Source: Candidatus Heimdallarchaeota archaeon (GTDB lineage: Archaea > Asgardarchaeota > Heimdallarchaeia > Hodarchaeales > Hodarchaeaceae). Taken from it: 33,254 nucleotides of DNA. Location of the stretch: the NCBI GenBank assembly GCA_019057635.1, contig DXJL01000192.1, positions 1 through 33,254 of the forward strand. Direction: 5' to 3'. The first letter of the stretch is position 1; every line of letters begins with the position of its first letter. Below, piece by piece: positions 1 to 7,973 of the stretch. A program made the position numbers and the translations under genes. The notes beneath the pieces were generated by a model, which did no database searches, had not been told where the DNA came from, and saw nothing but the letters and a program-made list of their open reading frames with translations.

Positions 1-121
1 TGTTCTTCCTGATTCAGCGACGCGAGCCAGCATTAATGCCGGTCTTACCGCTTCTCCACAGGCGTTTAATGTCTCCGCAGAACTCTCGGCGACAGGAAAT
101 ACACATGACTTTCCTGATTGA
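1..121. other. High-GC edge segment of unclear origin
   Basis: The first 120 bases are about 51% GC (61 of 120 counted), while the next 120 bases are about 33% (40 of 120). The plus strand is open from base 2 to a stop at 119-121. The minus strand is also open across the whole segment, in an Ala/Val/Glu-rich frame running from about 170 down to base 1. No start codon is convincing on either strand, so this is either the tail of a gene cut by the window edge or foreign sequence joined to the contig. I do not recognise the product. Confidence 0.35.
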
Positions 122-598
122 TTCGCAACTTTTCTTCTTATAAACCTACTAAGCCCTGTAATCTAAAACAAATTTGCTTGTTTCCCGTTATTCTAATATC
201 AAGAAGTTACATTGCGCGTCATTTTAGGTATAATCCCATGAGATCGGTTGAACACTCTGTTAATCATGTATTTTAATCTCTACTCCCTTCTCCTAAGATC
301 TCCTGCCTTCTAGTTCTCTTCTTTCTGTAATGTCATCTTGACCTATTTGTCTATAAATGTCCAGATCTGTCAATCTATCCGACAACAATATTTACCACCT
401 GTTTAGAAAAATTCTTGCCCCGATGTCGAGAAGCAAAAACGACTATATATTTTTCATTTATTTCTAGTTTTATTCACTCCTACAAGTGGGAATGAAGTTG
501 AACAAGAAATTAATATTTCAAAAATATTTTACACTAGTTATAACTATCATTATATTTCCTCCCTACTAACTCAGATATTCCCCCTTTCTGTGATTTTC
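122..598. other. Gene-free AT-rich stretch
   Basis: No open frame of useful length, tRNA-like fold or repeat is visible here. The base composition is that of ordinary intergenic DNA in this window. It presumably holds the promoter of the DUF1684 gene that follows, but several AT-rich blocks (for example around 520-555) could serve and I cannot pick one. Confidence 0.5.
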
Positions 599-1129
599 AT
601 GCCTGATACCTCATATTTAGAGTATATTGCTACGATCAGGAAGAATAACGATCATTTTTTTAAACATTCTGAGGATTCTCCTCTAACAACGGAGCAAAAA
701 CAATCATTCGAAGGTTTAACTAATTTTCCTGTTAATGAGAAGCTTAATCTTAGAGTTAAACTTCAAAAGAATAAACATCCCGAAGAAGTAACAATTTTAG
801 CAACCAAAGGGGATGAAAGGACGTATCTCCGATATGGATATTTCACTTTTGAGTTTGAAGGAAAGGATAATCGCTTAACTGTCTTCAAACCCCCAGATGA
901 TGAGTATTTATTTGTCCCGTTTAAAGATAAAACATCTGGTATAGAATCCTATGGTGGGGGCCGCTATGTCGAATTGGAACCGTTAGTTGATGGCTTTTTT
1001 AAGATTGATTTTAATCTAGCGTACTTACCTTACTGTGCCTTTAATGATAGATACAGTTGTACACTTATCCCTCCGGAAAATTTTCTAGCGGTTAGAATTC
1101 CTGCAGGGCAAATGAATTACTCACACTGA
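599..1129 (+). CDS. DUF1684 family protein
   Basis: The protein is about 176 residues from ATG 599; a GTG three codons upstream (590) is an alternative start. The C-terminal half carries the pattern I associate with DUF1684. It has a YGGGRYVELEP strand, then DFNLAYLPYCAF, a cysteine further on (SCTLIPPENFL), and a final basic/Gly-containing stretch (VRIPAGQMNY). Family members are small, mostly beta-sheet cytosolic proteins of unknown biochemical role; no signal peptide or membrane segment is visible here. It stands alone, with a small hairpin just downstream. Assignment to the family is firm, but function is unknown. Confidence 0.8.
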   Translation: MPDTSYLEYIATIRKNNDHFFKHSEDSPLTTEQKQSFEGLTNFPVNEKLNLRVKLQKNKHPEEVTILATKGDERTYLRYGYFTFEFEGKDNRLTVFKPPDDEYLFVPFKDKTSGIESYGGGRYVELEPLVDGFFKIDFNLAYLPYCAFNDRYSCTLIPPENFLAVRIPAGQMNYSH

Positions 1130-1143
1130 TGTTGAAAAGAATT

Positions 1144-1161
1144 CTAGAGATTTTGCTCTAG
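1144..1161 (+). terminator. Short hairpin after the DUF1684 gene
   Basis: The arms CTAGAG (1144-1149) and CTCTAG (1156-1161) are perfectly complementary around a 6-nt loop, 14 nt after the DUF1684 stop. They are followed by a moderately T-rich stretch. It lies between two convergent genes and may end both transcripts. The stem is short, so it could be chance. Confidence 0.35.
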
Positions 1162-1185
1162 CATCTTTCCTTCTAGGAAACCCTT

Positions 1186-1398
1186 TCATTTCCCATGAAT
1201 TTGCAGAAAGCCTCGGGCAATTATATTTTCTATTTGATTAGAAATTTCCTTCACAAATTCGAATGGGTTTTGGTTGATGGAAGAATTCTTTTTTGTACAA
1301 TATTGATTTAGATCAGTCCCTTCCTCGTATGTTATTATTCGGTCCAGAAGTTCAAATAGAGTTTCTAGTTTATTGAGCAATTCAGATTTTACTTCCAT
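1186..1398 (-). CDS. Small hypothetical protein, 70 residues
   Basis: This is an open frame in otherwise empty space. The product is mostly charged and helical in character (EVKSELLNKLETLFELLDRI near the start), with one cysteine and no membrane segment. I do not recognise a family. The case for a real gene is the archaeal TATA-like ATATAAAA about 34 nt upstream of the ATG, which would give a transcript with a leader of only about ten bases. No ribosome binding site is evident. It converges with the DUF1684 gene and is divergent from the lipid operon. Confidence 0.5.
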   Translation of the reverse strand: MEVKSELLNKLETLFELLDRIITYEEGTDLNQYCTKKNSSINQNPFEFVKEISNQIENIIARGFLQIHGK

Positions 1399-1429
1399 TA
1401 AACTCGGTTGACCTATGAAGTTTCCTGTT

Positions 1430-1436
1430 TTTATAT
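1430..1436 (-). promoter_or_regulatory. TATA-like box for the 70-residue gene
   Basis: On the minus strand the sequence reads GATATAAAAAC. Its centre is about 34 nt from the ATG at 1398, a good fit to an archaeal promoter with a very short leader. Confidence 0.4.
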
Positions 1437-1561
1437 CCCAATGTTAGTTTCTCTCACAAACCATTCTCTTAAACAAAATGATTTCTCTTGAAAATGTTCC
1501 TCGGATCTTTTAAAGACTCTTGTGAGTATTAGTATTAATTTCCAAAGAAATGGTGAATAAG

Positions 1562-1984
1562 ATGAATATTATTGCTCATATATTGGTAACTTTTCTGTTT
1601 ATTAAATTGGGTGATTTGACTGGAATCGATATTTTTTGGGCTGCTCTTTTTGGAGTGCTAATTGATTTTGACCATCTCATCAAAGTTCCTCTCTATCTCA
1701 AACAAAATGGATTTAAAATTGTAAGGTATTGGAATTGGAGAACGAGTTTACAAGAACCTGTATCTTATTTATGGATAGTGCCATTAGCTGTGTATTCACG
1801 GACCTGGGTTCCTGTGTTTTTCTTCACAACTCATCTTATACTTGATTATATAATGAGTTATGAAAAACAACCTTTTTATCCATTTTTAGACTTTAAAATT
1901 CCGAAAAGGAGAGTTAAAATTGATGATTTTGCTGGAATATCAACAGTGGTGATTGTAGGATGTATATTGTTGTACCTGGTGTAA
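1562..1984 (+). CDS. Membrane protein resembling the YdjM/DUF457 metal-dependent hydrolase family
   Basis: This is a small integral membrane protein of 140 residues with about four hydrophobic segments. It shows the conserved polar pattern of YdjM/DUF457-like proteins: an Asp/His cluster (GVLIDFDHLI) where the family has a PDxDH motif, an Arg-containing RTSLQEP segment, and THLILDY near the third helix. Those residues are thought to bind metal in the family; the substrate is unknown. ATG 1562 is preferred over ATG 1550 because GGTGA lies five bases before it, like other internal starts in this window. Its 3' end overlaps the next gene by about 25 bases, so it is probably co-translated with the lipid enzymes. 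A role in membrane lipid metabolism is inferred from that context only. Confidence 0.6.
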   Translation: MNIIAHILVTFLFIKLGDLTGIDIFWAALFGVLIDFDHLIKVPLYLKQNGFKIVRYWNWRTSLQEPVSYLWIVPLAVYSRTWVPVFFFTTHLILDYIMSYEKQPFYPFLDFKIPKRRVKIDDFAGISTVVIVGCILLYLV

Positions 1985-2583
1985 AGAAAACGTATGATGG
2001 GGTTATGCGCCCAATTTCTGATTTATTTCATCTGAAACTTAAGATGTTACCAAATCATGTATCAGTTTTAGGCTTTTTAATAGGGTTAGTTTCTGTAGGC
2101 CTAATTTTTCTGACACATTGGCAACTCGGATTGATAATGATGGGTATTTCTTTATTTCTCGACGGGGTTGATGGTAATATTGCTCGAGTATATGGATTAG
2201 AAAGTAAAACAGGGGAACAGCTTGAAATTATCTTCGATAGGTCTCTTGAAGTATTAATGTTTGTTGCATTAGCGTATAATTTTGGGGTCGACTACAAAGT
2301 TGTGTTTCTAGCAATATATTCAATATTATTAATGACTTCATTAAGAGATAAAGCGAAGTTTGATCCTGGGTTAAAGAGAGTGTCCCTAATACTCATATTG
2401 GTAATGTCATATGAGATTATTATTTCTCTAGTATTTTTTGCACACATTGGGGCTTTTATTCTTCAGTTATGCATTCTTGATAACAAAAATCAGAATCTAA
2501 ACGTTGAAACTAGTGAGGAGGGTCCTGTGAAGGATGGTATCAATATGAACTACAATCTTCAAGACTATCTTCGAGGTAAATAA
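1960..2583 (+). CDS. CDP-alcohol phosphatidyltransferase, probably archaetidyl head-group transferase
   Basis: Enzymes of this family swap CMP of a CDP-linked lipid (here probably CDP-archaeol) for a small alcohol or inositol phosphate, inside the membrane. The signature sits near residues 68-95. It reads D-x2-D-G-x2-A-R, then eight residues, G, x3, a Glu where the consensus has Asp, x3 and the final Asp. The Asp-to-Glu change at the third acidic position is unusual, because these residues hold the catalytic metals. Several hydrophobic helices follow. The start at 1960 overlaps the preceding gene; ATG 2005 is an alternative that would still keep the catalytic region. The stop is one base from carS, so the product of CarS is the likely substrate. 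The head group cannot be told from sequence by eye. Confidence 0.75.
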   Translation: MYIVVPGVKKTYDGVMRPISDLFHLKLKMLPNHVSVLGFLIGLVSVGLIFLTHWQLGLIMMGISLFLDGVDGNIARVYGLESKTGEQLEIIFDRSLEVLMFVALAYNFGVDYKVVFLAIYSILLMTSLRDKAKFDPGLKRVSLILILVMSYEIIISLVFFAHIGAFILQLCILDNKNQNLNVETSEEGPVKDGINMNYNLQDYLRGK

Positions 2584-2584
2584 A

Positions 2585-3184
2585 ATGGTAGATATAATCG
2601 AATCAATTTTTAATTCAATAATTTTTATATTCCCTGCTCTGGTTGCCAATGCGGCACCTGTATTTTTAGGCAGAGGTAACCGCTATAATGGGCCTTTAGA
2701 TGGCGGTAAATTCTGGAAAGATAATAAAAGAATTCTAGGAGACGGTAAAACAATTCGAGGATTTTTAGGTGGTACATTAAGTGGCATATTGACCTGTGTC
2801 GCAATTGTTATCCTTTCTAGTAGCATGAGTTATCCAGTAACGATTGTTAGTCGTTTTAATCAAGGAATTTTATTCCCTTTACTCCAATTCATGGCGAATA
2901 ATTCCTTCCTTCAGGCGATTCTAATCGGATTTCTACTTAGTTGTGGGGCTCTCTTGGGTGATTTAGCAGGTAGTTTTATTAAAAGACGTAGTGGTTTAAA
3001 AAGAGGGGAATCTTTCCTCTTTATGGATCAGTTGGGTTTTCTATTAGCTGCATTAATTCTTGTTTATCCCATTGCTCCTTGGCCAATCGAATGGTTTCTT
3101 CTTCTATTACCTTTAACCCTTGGACTGCATATAGTGTTAAATTTCTTCGGGTACTTAATTGGGATACAGGATGTACCCCTCTAA
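2585..3184 (+). CDS. carS: CDP-2,3-bis-(O-geranylgeranyl)-sn-glycerol synthase (CDP-archaeol synthase)
   Basis: CarS activates unsaturated archaeol (digeranylgeranylglyceryl phosphate) with CTP, making the common precursor of archaeal polar lipids. The 199-residue length and several transmembrane helices fit the family. Diagnostic motifs are PLDGGKFW near residue 38, ILGDGKTIRGFLGG around 50-63, and the acidic/basic cluster GDLAGSFIKRRSGLKRGES leading to MDQLGF around residues 127-153. This gene is the strongest evidence that the window is archaeal. It follows the phosphatidyltransferase gene directly, forming a synthase and head-group transferase pair. No ribosome binding site was sought, since coupling to the upstream stop is sufficient. 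Confidence 0.92.
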   Translation: MVDIIESIFNSIIFIFPALVANAAPVFLGRGNRYNGPLDGGKFWKDNKRILGDGKTIRGFLGGTLSGILTCVAIVILSSSMSYPVTIVSRFNQGILFPLLQFMANNSFLQAILIGFLLSCGALLGDLAGSFIKRRSGLKRGESFLFMDQLGFLLAALILVYPIAPWPIEWFLLLLPLTLGLHIVLNFFGYLIGIQDVPL

Positions 3185-3221
3185 TTTATTTTTTTTAGAA
3201 GAAAGTCTATTGTATATCATT

Positions 3222-3452
3222 TTATACCACATCCGAGTAGAGATATTTTTTCATTAACTCATTCACCCATTCTGGTGTGGTGCCATTTACTTTATCAAAC
3301 ATAGGAAAGTAAGGTTTAATGTCAAGAACAGGTGTGCCATTAATTGCATCTAACCCTCTCACTTTAAGAATTCCATCTTGAACTGCGATAATTTTTACCG
3401 TTGTTATTCTAATGGGGTTAGGTCTGTGCTTAGCTCTTTGAGCGAAGATGCC
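3222..3452 (-). pseudogene. C-terminal remnant of a TrmO/TsaA-like tRNA methyltransferase
   Basis: The minus strand is open for 76 codons. The encoded peptide begins GIFAQRAKHRPNPI and continues with RGLDAINGTPVLDIKPY, the two best conserved blocks of TrmO (YaeB/TsaA domain, the SAM-dependent N6-methyltransferase of t6A37 in some tRNAs). An in-frame TGA (3453-3455) stands immediately before the first conserved glycine, and there is no start codon. The N-terminal part of the domain, about 60 residues, is missing. The upstream gene ends only ten bases away in another frame and contains nothing TrmO-like. I read this as the decayed tail of a gene whose front was deleted or replaced. Expression through a non-standard start cannot be excluded. 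Confidence 0.75.
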
Positions 3453-3462
3453 TCATCTCTCT

Positions 3463-4533
3463 TCACTTAAGATTTTCTGGAATAAGAATGGCAAACTGGC
3501 AGACTTCATCCCCTTTTAACACCGTTTTTAGGATATCAACTTTGACTGGTTGTGATAATGCACCTTCCCATTGACGTCGAAACCAACCTGCACTACATAA
3601 GCAATATTCTTTAGGAATATCTGCATCATCAAGAGAATTTCGAATTACTGGACAAAAACAAGCTGCTCGTCGTTTTTCTGCACTTGTAGTTGCCTTTTCA
3701 TATGCTTCTCTATTTGCTGGATTTTTAGTAGCTATGAGAACATTTTCCTCTCTGATTGGAGTATCTCCCCATGCTCGATCTTTCGTCATCATAGCTAATA
3801 CATGATCAATGGAGGCTAGAGGAGTCATGTTTTCTCTTGCTATTTCGTAGGTGCGTTTCATTTTCTTAATTGGTTCAGACGGAAATACATGTGCGCAGCT
3901 CGATAAAATATCGTATGTTTCAACCTCACTTGCATGACAATTAGCTTTGATTATGGCCTTTTTTGCCCATTCGAGACGAGCTTCAAGCGCTGCCTCCACT
4001 TCTAGGGGTTTTGGATTGATCGTCGTAGCTATATCTGAGCCTAATACTCGTTCTGTATGCTGTGTAAACAATTCTTGCCAGTTATGAATAATGAACTGAA
4101 TTTCTATTTCATTACCCTGTGGATTATTCGAGTCTAGATAGAATTCCATAATGAATTCATCTGAAATAAACCCTTTTTTTGTTACGTACTCCCATAATTT
4201 CTTAGAAGTCATGTGTTTCTGATCTACAGGACCAGTATGGATAATCGACAAAACTTCTCGTTTGGGCAATATTCTCGATTTGATATTTCCCATATTGAAT
4301 TCTGAAGATACTGGAAAACCAATTTCCATGTCGGTTCCTTGATCTTTGGGAAGGGAAGATATCCAATTTGTTCTACCAAATGCTGGCCCTGTGATTATTT
4401 TTTTGGGCAAGGACGTATTTAATTGTTCCACTGTTTTGGTAATGTCTTTTGAACTCTTAATACCCGTTCTAATACTTGCTACAAGAGTTTCATGTATACT
4501 TTTATACGTAATTCCGATTTCGTCCATTTTCAT
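3463..4533 (-). CDS. GyrI-like effector-binding domain fused to a Cys-rich DUF6144/ATC-hydrolase-like domain
   Basis: Residues 1 to about 155 look like a GyrI-like (AraC effector-binding) domain. They show a short helix, a GPAFGR turn, alternating strands with VLSIIHTGPVDQ, and a C-terminal strand EIEIQFIIHNW. These domains bind small molecules or proteins. Residues about 190-356 form a second domain with CFCPVIRN, YCLCSAGWFRRQWEGAL and GDEVCQFAI. This resembles DUF6144 and the L-2-amino-thiazoline-4-carboxylate hydrolase/4-vinyl-reductase-like superfamily; the paired Cys residues could bind a metal. No DNA-binding domain is present. ATG 4533 or ATG 4527 could be the start. It is divergent from the DinB-like gene. 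Function is unknown; a small-molecule sensor or enzyme is inferred. Confidence 0.6.
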   Translation of the reverse strand: MKMDEIGITYKSIHETLVASIRTGIKSSKDITKTVEQLNTSLPKKIITGPAFGRTNWISSLPKDQGTDMEIGFPVSSEFNMGNIKSRILPKREVLSIIHTGPVDQKHMTSKKLWEYVTKKGFISDEFIMEFYLDSNNPQGNEIEIQFIIHNWQELFTQHTERVLGSDIATTINPKPLEVEAALEARLEWAKKAIIKANCHASEVETYDILSSCAHVFPSEPIKKMKRTYEIARENMTPLASIDHVLAMMTKDRAWGDTPIREENVLIATKNPANREAYEKATTSAEKRRAACFCPVIRNSLDDADIPKEYCLCSAGWFRRQWEGALSQPVKVDILKTVLKGDEVCQFAILIPENLK

Positions 4534-4748
4534 CTGTTTTCATTTCCAATGCCTGATATAAACTTGACCAACCTTATGACTCTGAGAATTCTTCCCCACA
4601 TATTTAATCATTTAATTAGAGGCAAAATCGTGTCCTAAATTCTTTGATTCACTCAAATTATTATTACTGTTTTAGGAACAAGAGGGTTAAATATATCAAG
4701 ATTATGATGGTAATACATTAGTACCTACGTTCCATCGGAGATTAATCA

Positions 4749-5267
4749 ATGGGAATGAAAAATTTAGCAAAATACCACCTATGGGTTGGAGAAAAATCAC
4801 GCGCAATCCTTCAAGAGTTATCTGAAGAGGAATTTGTTCTGGATCTCGGGTCTACACTTGGTTCAACTAAGGAAAAGGTTGTACATATATGTTCAGCATT
4901 GTTGCGGTGCTTTTCACTTCTGAAAATTGAACTATCGTTTTTCGACCACCTTAATGCTCCAGGCGGATTTTATCATCTTTTAGATGAGTACACACAATCA
5001 ACACTCATTGAATTGTGGAAAAATTTGGATTATCAATTAGGGTATGAGATTCAGAATAATTTGGATGGTACAGTGGCTGTTCCTCGGCGAGATGGGGATT
5101 CTTTTTGTATGATGAAAGACGATTTCTACTTACAATATATTATCCATACTATATATCATCGTGGCCAATTGAACTACTGTTTTAAAGCTTTAAATAAACC
5201 TAGAGTTGAGGGAGACTATCTTTATTACTTTGATGAGTTGGACACATCAGTAGACGAAAATATCTAA
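4749..5267 (+). CDS. DinB/YfiT-like four-helix protein
   Basis: This is a soluble 172-residue protein with the layout of the DinB superfamily. A Tyr-His-Leu-Trp start (residues 9-12) leads into helix 1. A histidine follows in helix 2 (EKVVHICSALL), and the C-terminal histidine pair has the form HTIYHRGQLNYCF. In this family three histidines hold a divalent metal, and members serve as thiol transferases or hydrolases; the substrate here is unknown. A GGAG sequence lies about nine bases before the ATG, and an AT-rich TATA-like block is near 4687-4696. It is a single-gene unit converging on the luciferase-like gene, only 11 nt away. Confidence 0.72.
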   Translation: MGMKNLAKYHLWVGEKSRAILQELSEEEFVLDLGSTLGSTKEKVVHICSALLRCFSLLKIELSFFDHLNAPGGFYHLLDEYTQSTLIELWKNLDYQLGYEIQNNLDGTVAVPRRDGDSFCMMKDDFYLQYIIHTIYHRGQLNYCFKALNKPRVEGDYLYYFDELDTSVDENI

Positions 5268-5278
5268 TTACACCCCTT

Positions 5279-6292
5279 CTAACTGTCTTGGAATGTATGA
5301 ATAGTTTCCAGAGCTAATGCAGGGGGACATCCAACTGGTAACCATACAACTGGATTTGTGATGCCACTTTTTCTAAGCGTTTCATATCGGGCTAAGACTT
5401 TTTCAGGTGGCCCTACCGCTGCAAGCCTTGCTAACATTTCCTCACTTACTTCCTTTAATGCTAGTTCTCTATCTCCGGCATTCCAAGCTCGAGTTATTCG
5501 CTCTACTTCTTCTGTAAAACCATATTGTTTTGCTACCCGTGCGTAATAGGTACCCATTCCTCCGATATAGAATGATAATTGCTTTTGGACATAGTATTTT
5601 GCTTTAGGATCTTCAGAGGCACATGTTACAATGAAGGGGGCAATCTCTTTATCCTTATTGTCAATTTTTTGACGTTTCGCTATCCCTTTTTCGAAATTGT
5701 CCTTTAAACTAGGTATTTCGGGATATGAAGTCCATATCGGTAACCATCCATCCGCTAATTCACCTGCTAGCTGGACATTCTTAGTTCCGAAAGCCGCTAA
5801 GTATACGGGTACCTTTACTGGGGTTTCAAACGTGCGTAACTTGAAGTTTTTCAGTTTAAAAATGGTTCCTGTATCGTAATTAACTGTTTCTCCGGAAAAT
5901 ATGAGGTGAAGGATTTCCAAGTACTCACGGGTACGTTGCATTGGAGATCCATGGTAGTAATTTAAACCATGCCAGTTTTGAACAACTTGAGGTCCACTTA
6001 ACCCTACTCCTAATATAAACCGTCCTTCGGTTTGCTCATCAATACTCGCTGCCGCCTGTGCCATAGTAGCTGGTGAGCGTGAGTACATATTGACAATCCC
6101 TGTTCCAAAGACAAGATTTTCAGTTTGGGTTGCCATTCGTGCACACTCAAGGAACGCATCATACCCCCATACTTCTGGTATGAATATATGGGTAAATGCG
6201 GAATTATCAAGAACTTCTAGTAAATCGTGAGTTTGTGAGGGAGGTAAAAAGTCGTAACTTATGGTAAATCCAAGTTTTGTTTGTTTTGGCAA
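5279..6292 (-). CDS. Luciferase-like (probably F420-dependent) oxidoreductase
   Basis: The 337-residue TIM-barrel protein has the features of the bacterial luciferase-like family. These are a KLGFTISYDF first strand, GTGIVNMYSRSPATMAQAAAS around residues 63-83, GRFILGVGLSGP, and a late YLAAFGTKNVQLAGELADGWLP block. Archaeal members usually use coenzyme F420 (methylenetetrahydromethanopterin reductase and F420-dependent dehydrogenases); I infer F420 here without seeing a decisive residue. Translation probably starts at TTG 6292, since AAGGAA precedes it and no ATG is near. It lies 19 nt downstream of the DUF438 gene on the same strand and is probably co-transcribed. The substrate is unknown. 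Confidence 0.78.
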   Translation of the reverse strand: MPKQTKLGFTISYDFLPPSQTHDLLEVLDNSAFTHIFIPEVWGYDAFLECARMATQTENLVFGTGIVNMYSRSPATMAQAAASIDEQTEGRFILGVGLSGPQVVQNWHGLNYYHGSPMQRTREYLEILHLIFSGETVNYDTGTIFKLKNFKLRTFETPVKVPVYLAAFGTKNVQLAGELADGWLPIWTSYPEIPSLKDNFEKGIAKRQKIDNKDKEIAPFIVTCASEDPKAKYYVQKQLSFYIGGMGTYYARVAKQYGFTEEVERITRAWNAGDRELALKEVSEEMLARLAAVGPPEKVLARYETLRKSGITNPVVWLPVGCPPALALETIHTFQDS

Positions 6293-6311
6293 ACTAATTT
6301 CCTTCTAGTTG

Positions 6312-7715
6312 CTAATCTTCCCAGTTGACCAATCTTCTTTCCCCTTCGAGAGCACGGATGGAAGTTACATCTTGCATAACTTCGATCGTTCCTTGATATT
6401 CTCCATTGTCATCTCTAACTGCAAAGTATCGGATATGTAAAAACTTCCCTTCCATTGTGATCCAAAATTCTGCCTGATCCTTCCTTCCTGATCTAAAAGC
6501 TTCGATTATCTGAATCACTTTCTCTAGACTTTTCGGAGGATGACATTTTTGCACCTTTCTCCCGATAACTCCTGGACTTCGGGGAAATATTCGTTCTTTT
6601 GCCCCAGAATAATAGAGAACTTCATCTTGTGTGTTGATATACGAGATCTCAATCGGAAGGTGTGTAAGCATTAAATCAATCTGTTCTAAAGTTAATTTTC
6701 CAGTATTAAGGTCTAAAGCATCAGCTGTGATGTCGGGAGTTGGGGTCTGATGTATAATATCAGGTGTAAGTGGTTTCCACTCATCTCCAGGGGTAACCCA
6801 GGCGAATCCAATTTCCTCCTCACCATGTTTCACTGTTTGCCAGTCTAATGTTGTCAATAATTCTAAACTAGTTGGAAAAAGAATTGTTTCTTCTTTGAAT
6901 GTCATATCTTCCACTTGAGAAGTGAGTTCTTCAAGATCCACTTCTTCACCTTTACGGAATAATTGTCTCGTTTCATCATGTTTCGCCCACATTACTTGTG
7001 AAGGACCAGCGAAATCCTTTTTTTCTAACATTGGGAATAGTTGATTTTCAAGACGTGTGTAATGAATTTCAATTTTTGCTAGTTCTTTAATTAATTCTGG
7101 TGACGGATTCTCTCTGAGTTTCGCAATTATTTTTTTGGCCTCTGAATTTTCTGCCATATAGGTATGAATGGGGTGGCCAGGGATAGTTTGTGGTTTTTTA
7201 TTTTCAGCTAGTGTGTCCTCAAAGATACCAACATGCAAATCGCACAACAAGGTTATTTGTTCAACAGTTAATTCTCCTGAGTCAATAAGCTCTTGTTCCA
7301 TTGAAGCGATATCCGTTGCCTCAATGTCTCCTATAATCTCTTTGAATCGTGCTTTTAATGTCTGAAGTTCTCCTCCCGCGTGCAGTTCTAATACTAATGC
7401 TTTCAACATCTCTCGTTTTCGCGTATGTTCATCTTCCCATCCACTTATCCTTTCTGACCCCACATTTAGTTCCACCTTCGTACTTGTAGCTTCCTTTATC
7501 TTTTTTGAGAAGAAAGAAATTACTTCATTCAAATCTCTGTTAATCATATCTGAGACATCAGTAAGCGTAGCTCTTCTCCCAACCGTTTTACGTAAAATAG
7601 GATTTTTAAAACGTCGTAATATCGGATCTAACTCCACTAAAACGTCAGTTAAAAATGGGTATTCATCAATGACATCCATAATTTTAGTTGCTTCTGAGAG
7701 GATCAATTTGGACAT
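6312..7715 (-). CDS. DUF1858-DUF438-hemerythrin-PAS protein
   Basis: The 467-residue protein has four parts. Residues 1-70 resemble DUF1858/ScdA N-terminal, a small fold also found in iron-sulfur repair proteins. Residues about 90-170 match DUF438, including the GELTVEQITLLCDLHVGIFE segment. Residues about 175-310 form a hemerythrin-like helical bundle, with His/Glu positions in PGHPIHTYM, EIHYTRLENQLFPML, AKHDETRQLF and FKEETILFP. Residues about 345-460 form a C-terminal PAS domain. Hemerythrin folds bind a di-iron centre that senses or handles O2 or NO. A sensor or repair role in oxidative or nitrosative stress is inferred. AGGTGA eight bases before the ATG supports the start. It probably leads a two-gene operon with the luciferase-like oxidoreductase, divergent from the metal-efflux genes. 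Confidence 0.85.
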   Translation of the reverse strand: MSKLILSEATKIMDVIDEYPFLTDVLVELDPILRRFKNPILRKTVGRRATLTDVSDMINRDLNEVISFFSKKIKEATSTKVELNVGSERISGWEDEHTRKREMLKALVLELHAGGELQTLKARFKEIIGDIEATDIASMEQELIDSGELTVEQITLLCDLHVGIFEDTLAENKKPQTIPGHPIHTYMAENSEAKKIIAKLRENPSPELIKELAKIEIHYTRLENQLFPMLEKKDFAGPSQVMWAKHDETRQLFRKGEEVDLEELTSQVEDMTFKEETILFPTSLELLTTLDWQTVKHGEEEIGFAWVTPGDEWKPLTPDIIHQTPTPDITADALDLNTGKLTLEQIDLMLTHLPIEISYINTQDEVLYYSGAKERIFPRSPGVIGRKVQKCHPPKSLEKVIQIIEAFRSGRKDQAEFWITMEGKFLHIRYFAVRDDNGEYQGTIEVMQDVTSIRALEGERRLVNWED

Positions 7716-7896
7716 TTTTTTTCACCTGCTAATTAGATCAATTTCACTATTGACAATTATTTTCATGATTTTAATACATCATCCCCGAAAATCGTAGAGT
7801 AGTTAATTTATCTTCTAATTTACATCTTCTTCCTAAGACAGGTTCATTTTCAAGATATAGACGTCTAAATTACTAGCAACAAGTGAAACCAAACAC

Positions 7897-7918
7897 ATAT
7901 GAATGATTGTTCATATGA
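7897..7918. promoter_or_regulatory. SmtB/CzrA-type operator
   Basis: The arms CATATGAA (7897-7904) and TTCATATG (7911-7918) form a perfect 8-bp inverted repeat around the 6-nt spacer TGATTG. ATATGAA-N6-TTCATAT is the classic binding site of SmtB/CzrA/CadC-type ArsR repressors. It lies about 55 bases before the arsR start and just upstream of TATA-like sequences, so a bound repressor could block TBP/TFB access. The site and the metal-sensor gene support each other. Confidence 0.8.
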
Positions 7919-7927
7919 GTTACTTGG

Positions 7928-7948
7928 ATATAATTTCAGTTTTATACA
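7928..7948 (+). promoter_or_regulatory. TATA-like region of the metal-efflux operon
   Basis: Two candidates occur: GATATAAT at 7927-7934 and TTTATACAT at 7941-7949. The second is about 28 nt before the arsR ATG and would give a nearly leaderless transcript. The first is closer to the operator and would give a leader of about 20 bases. I cannot choose between them by eye. Confidence 0.45.
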
Positions 7949-7973
7949 TATCACATATTAGGTACGGCTCCAA

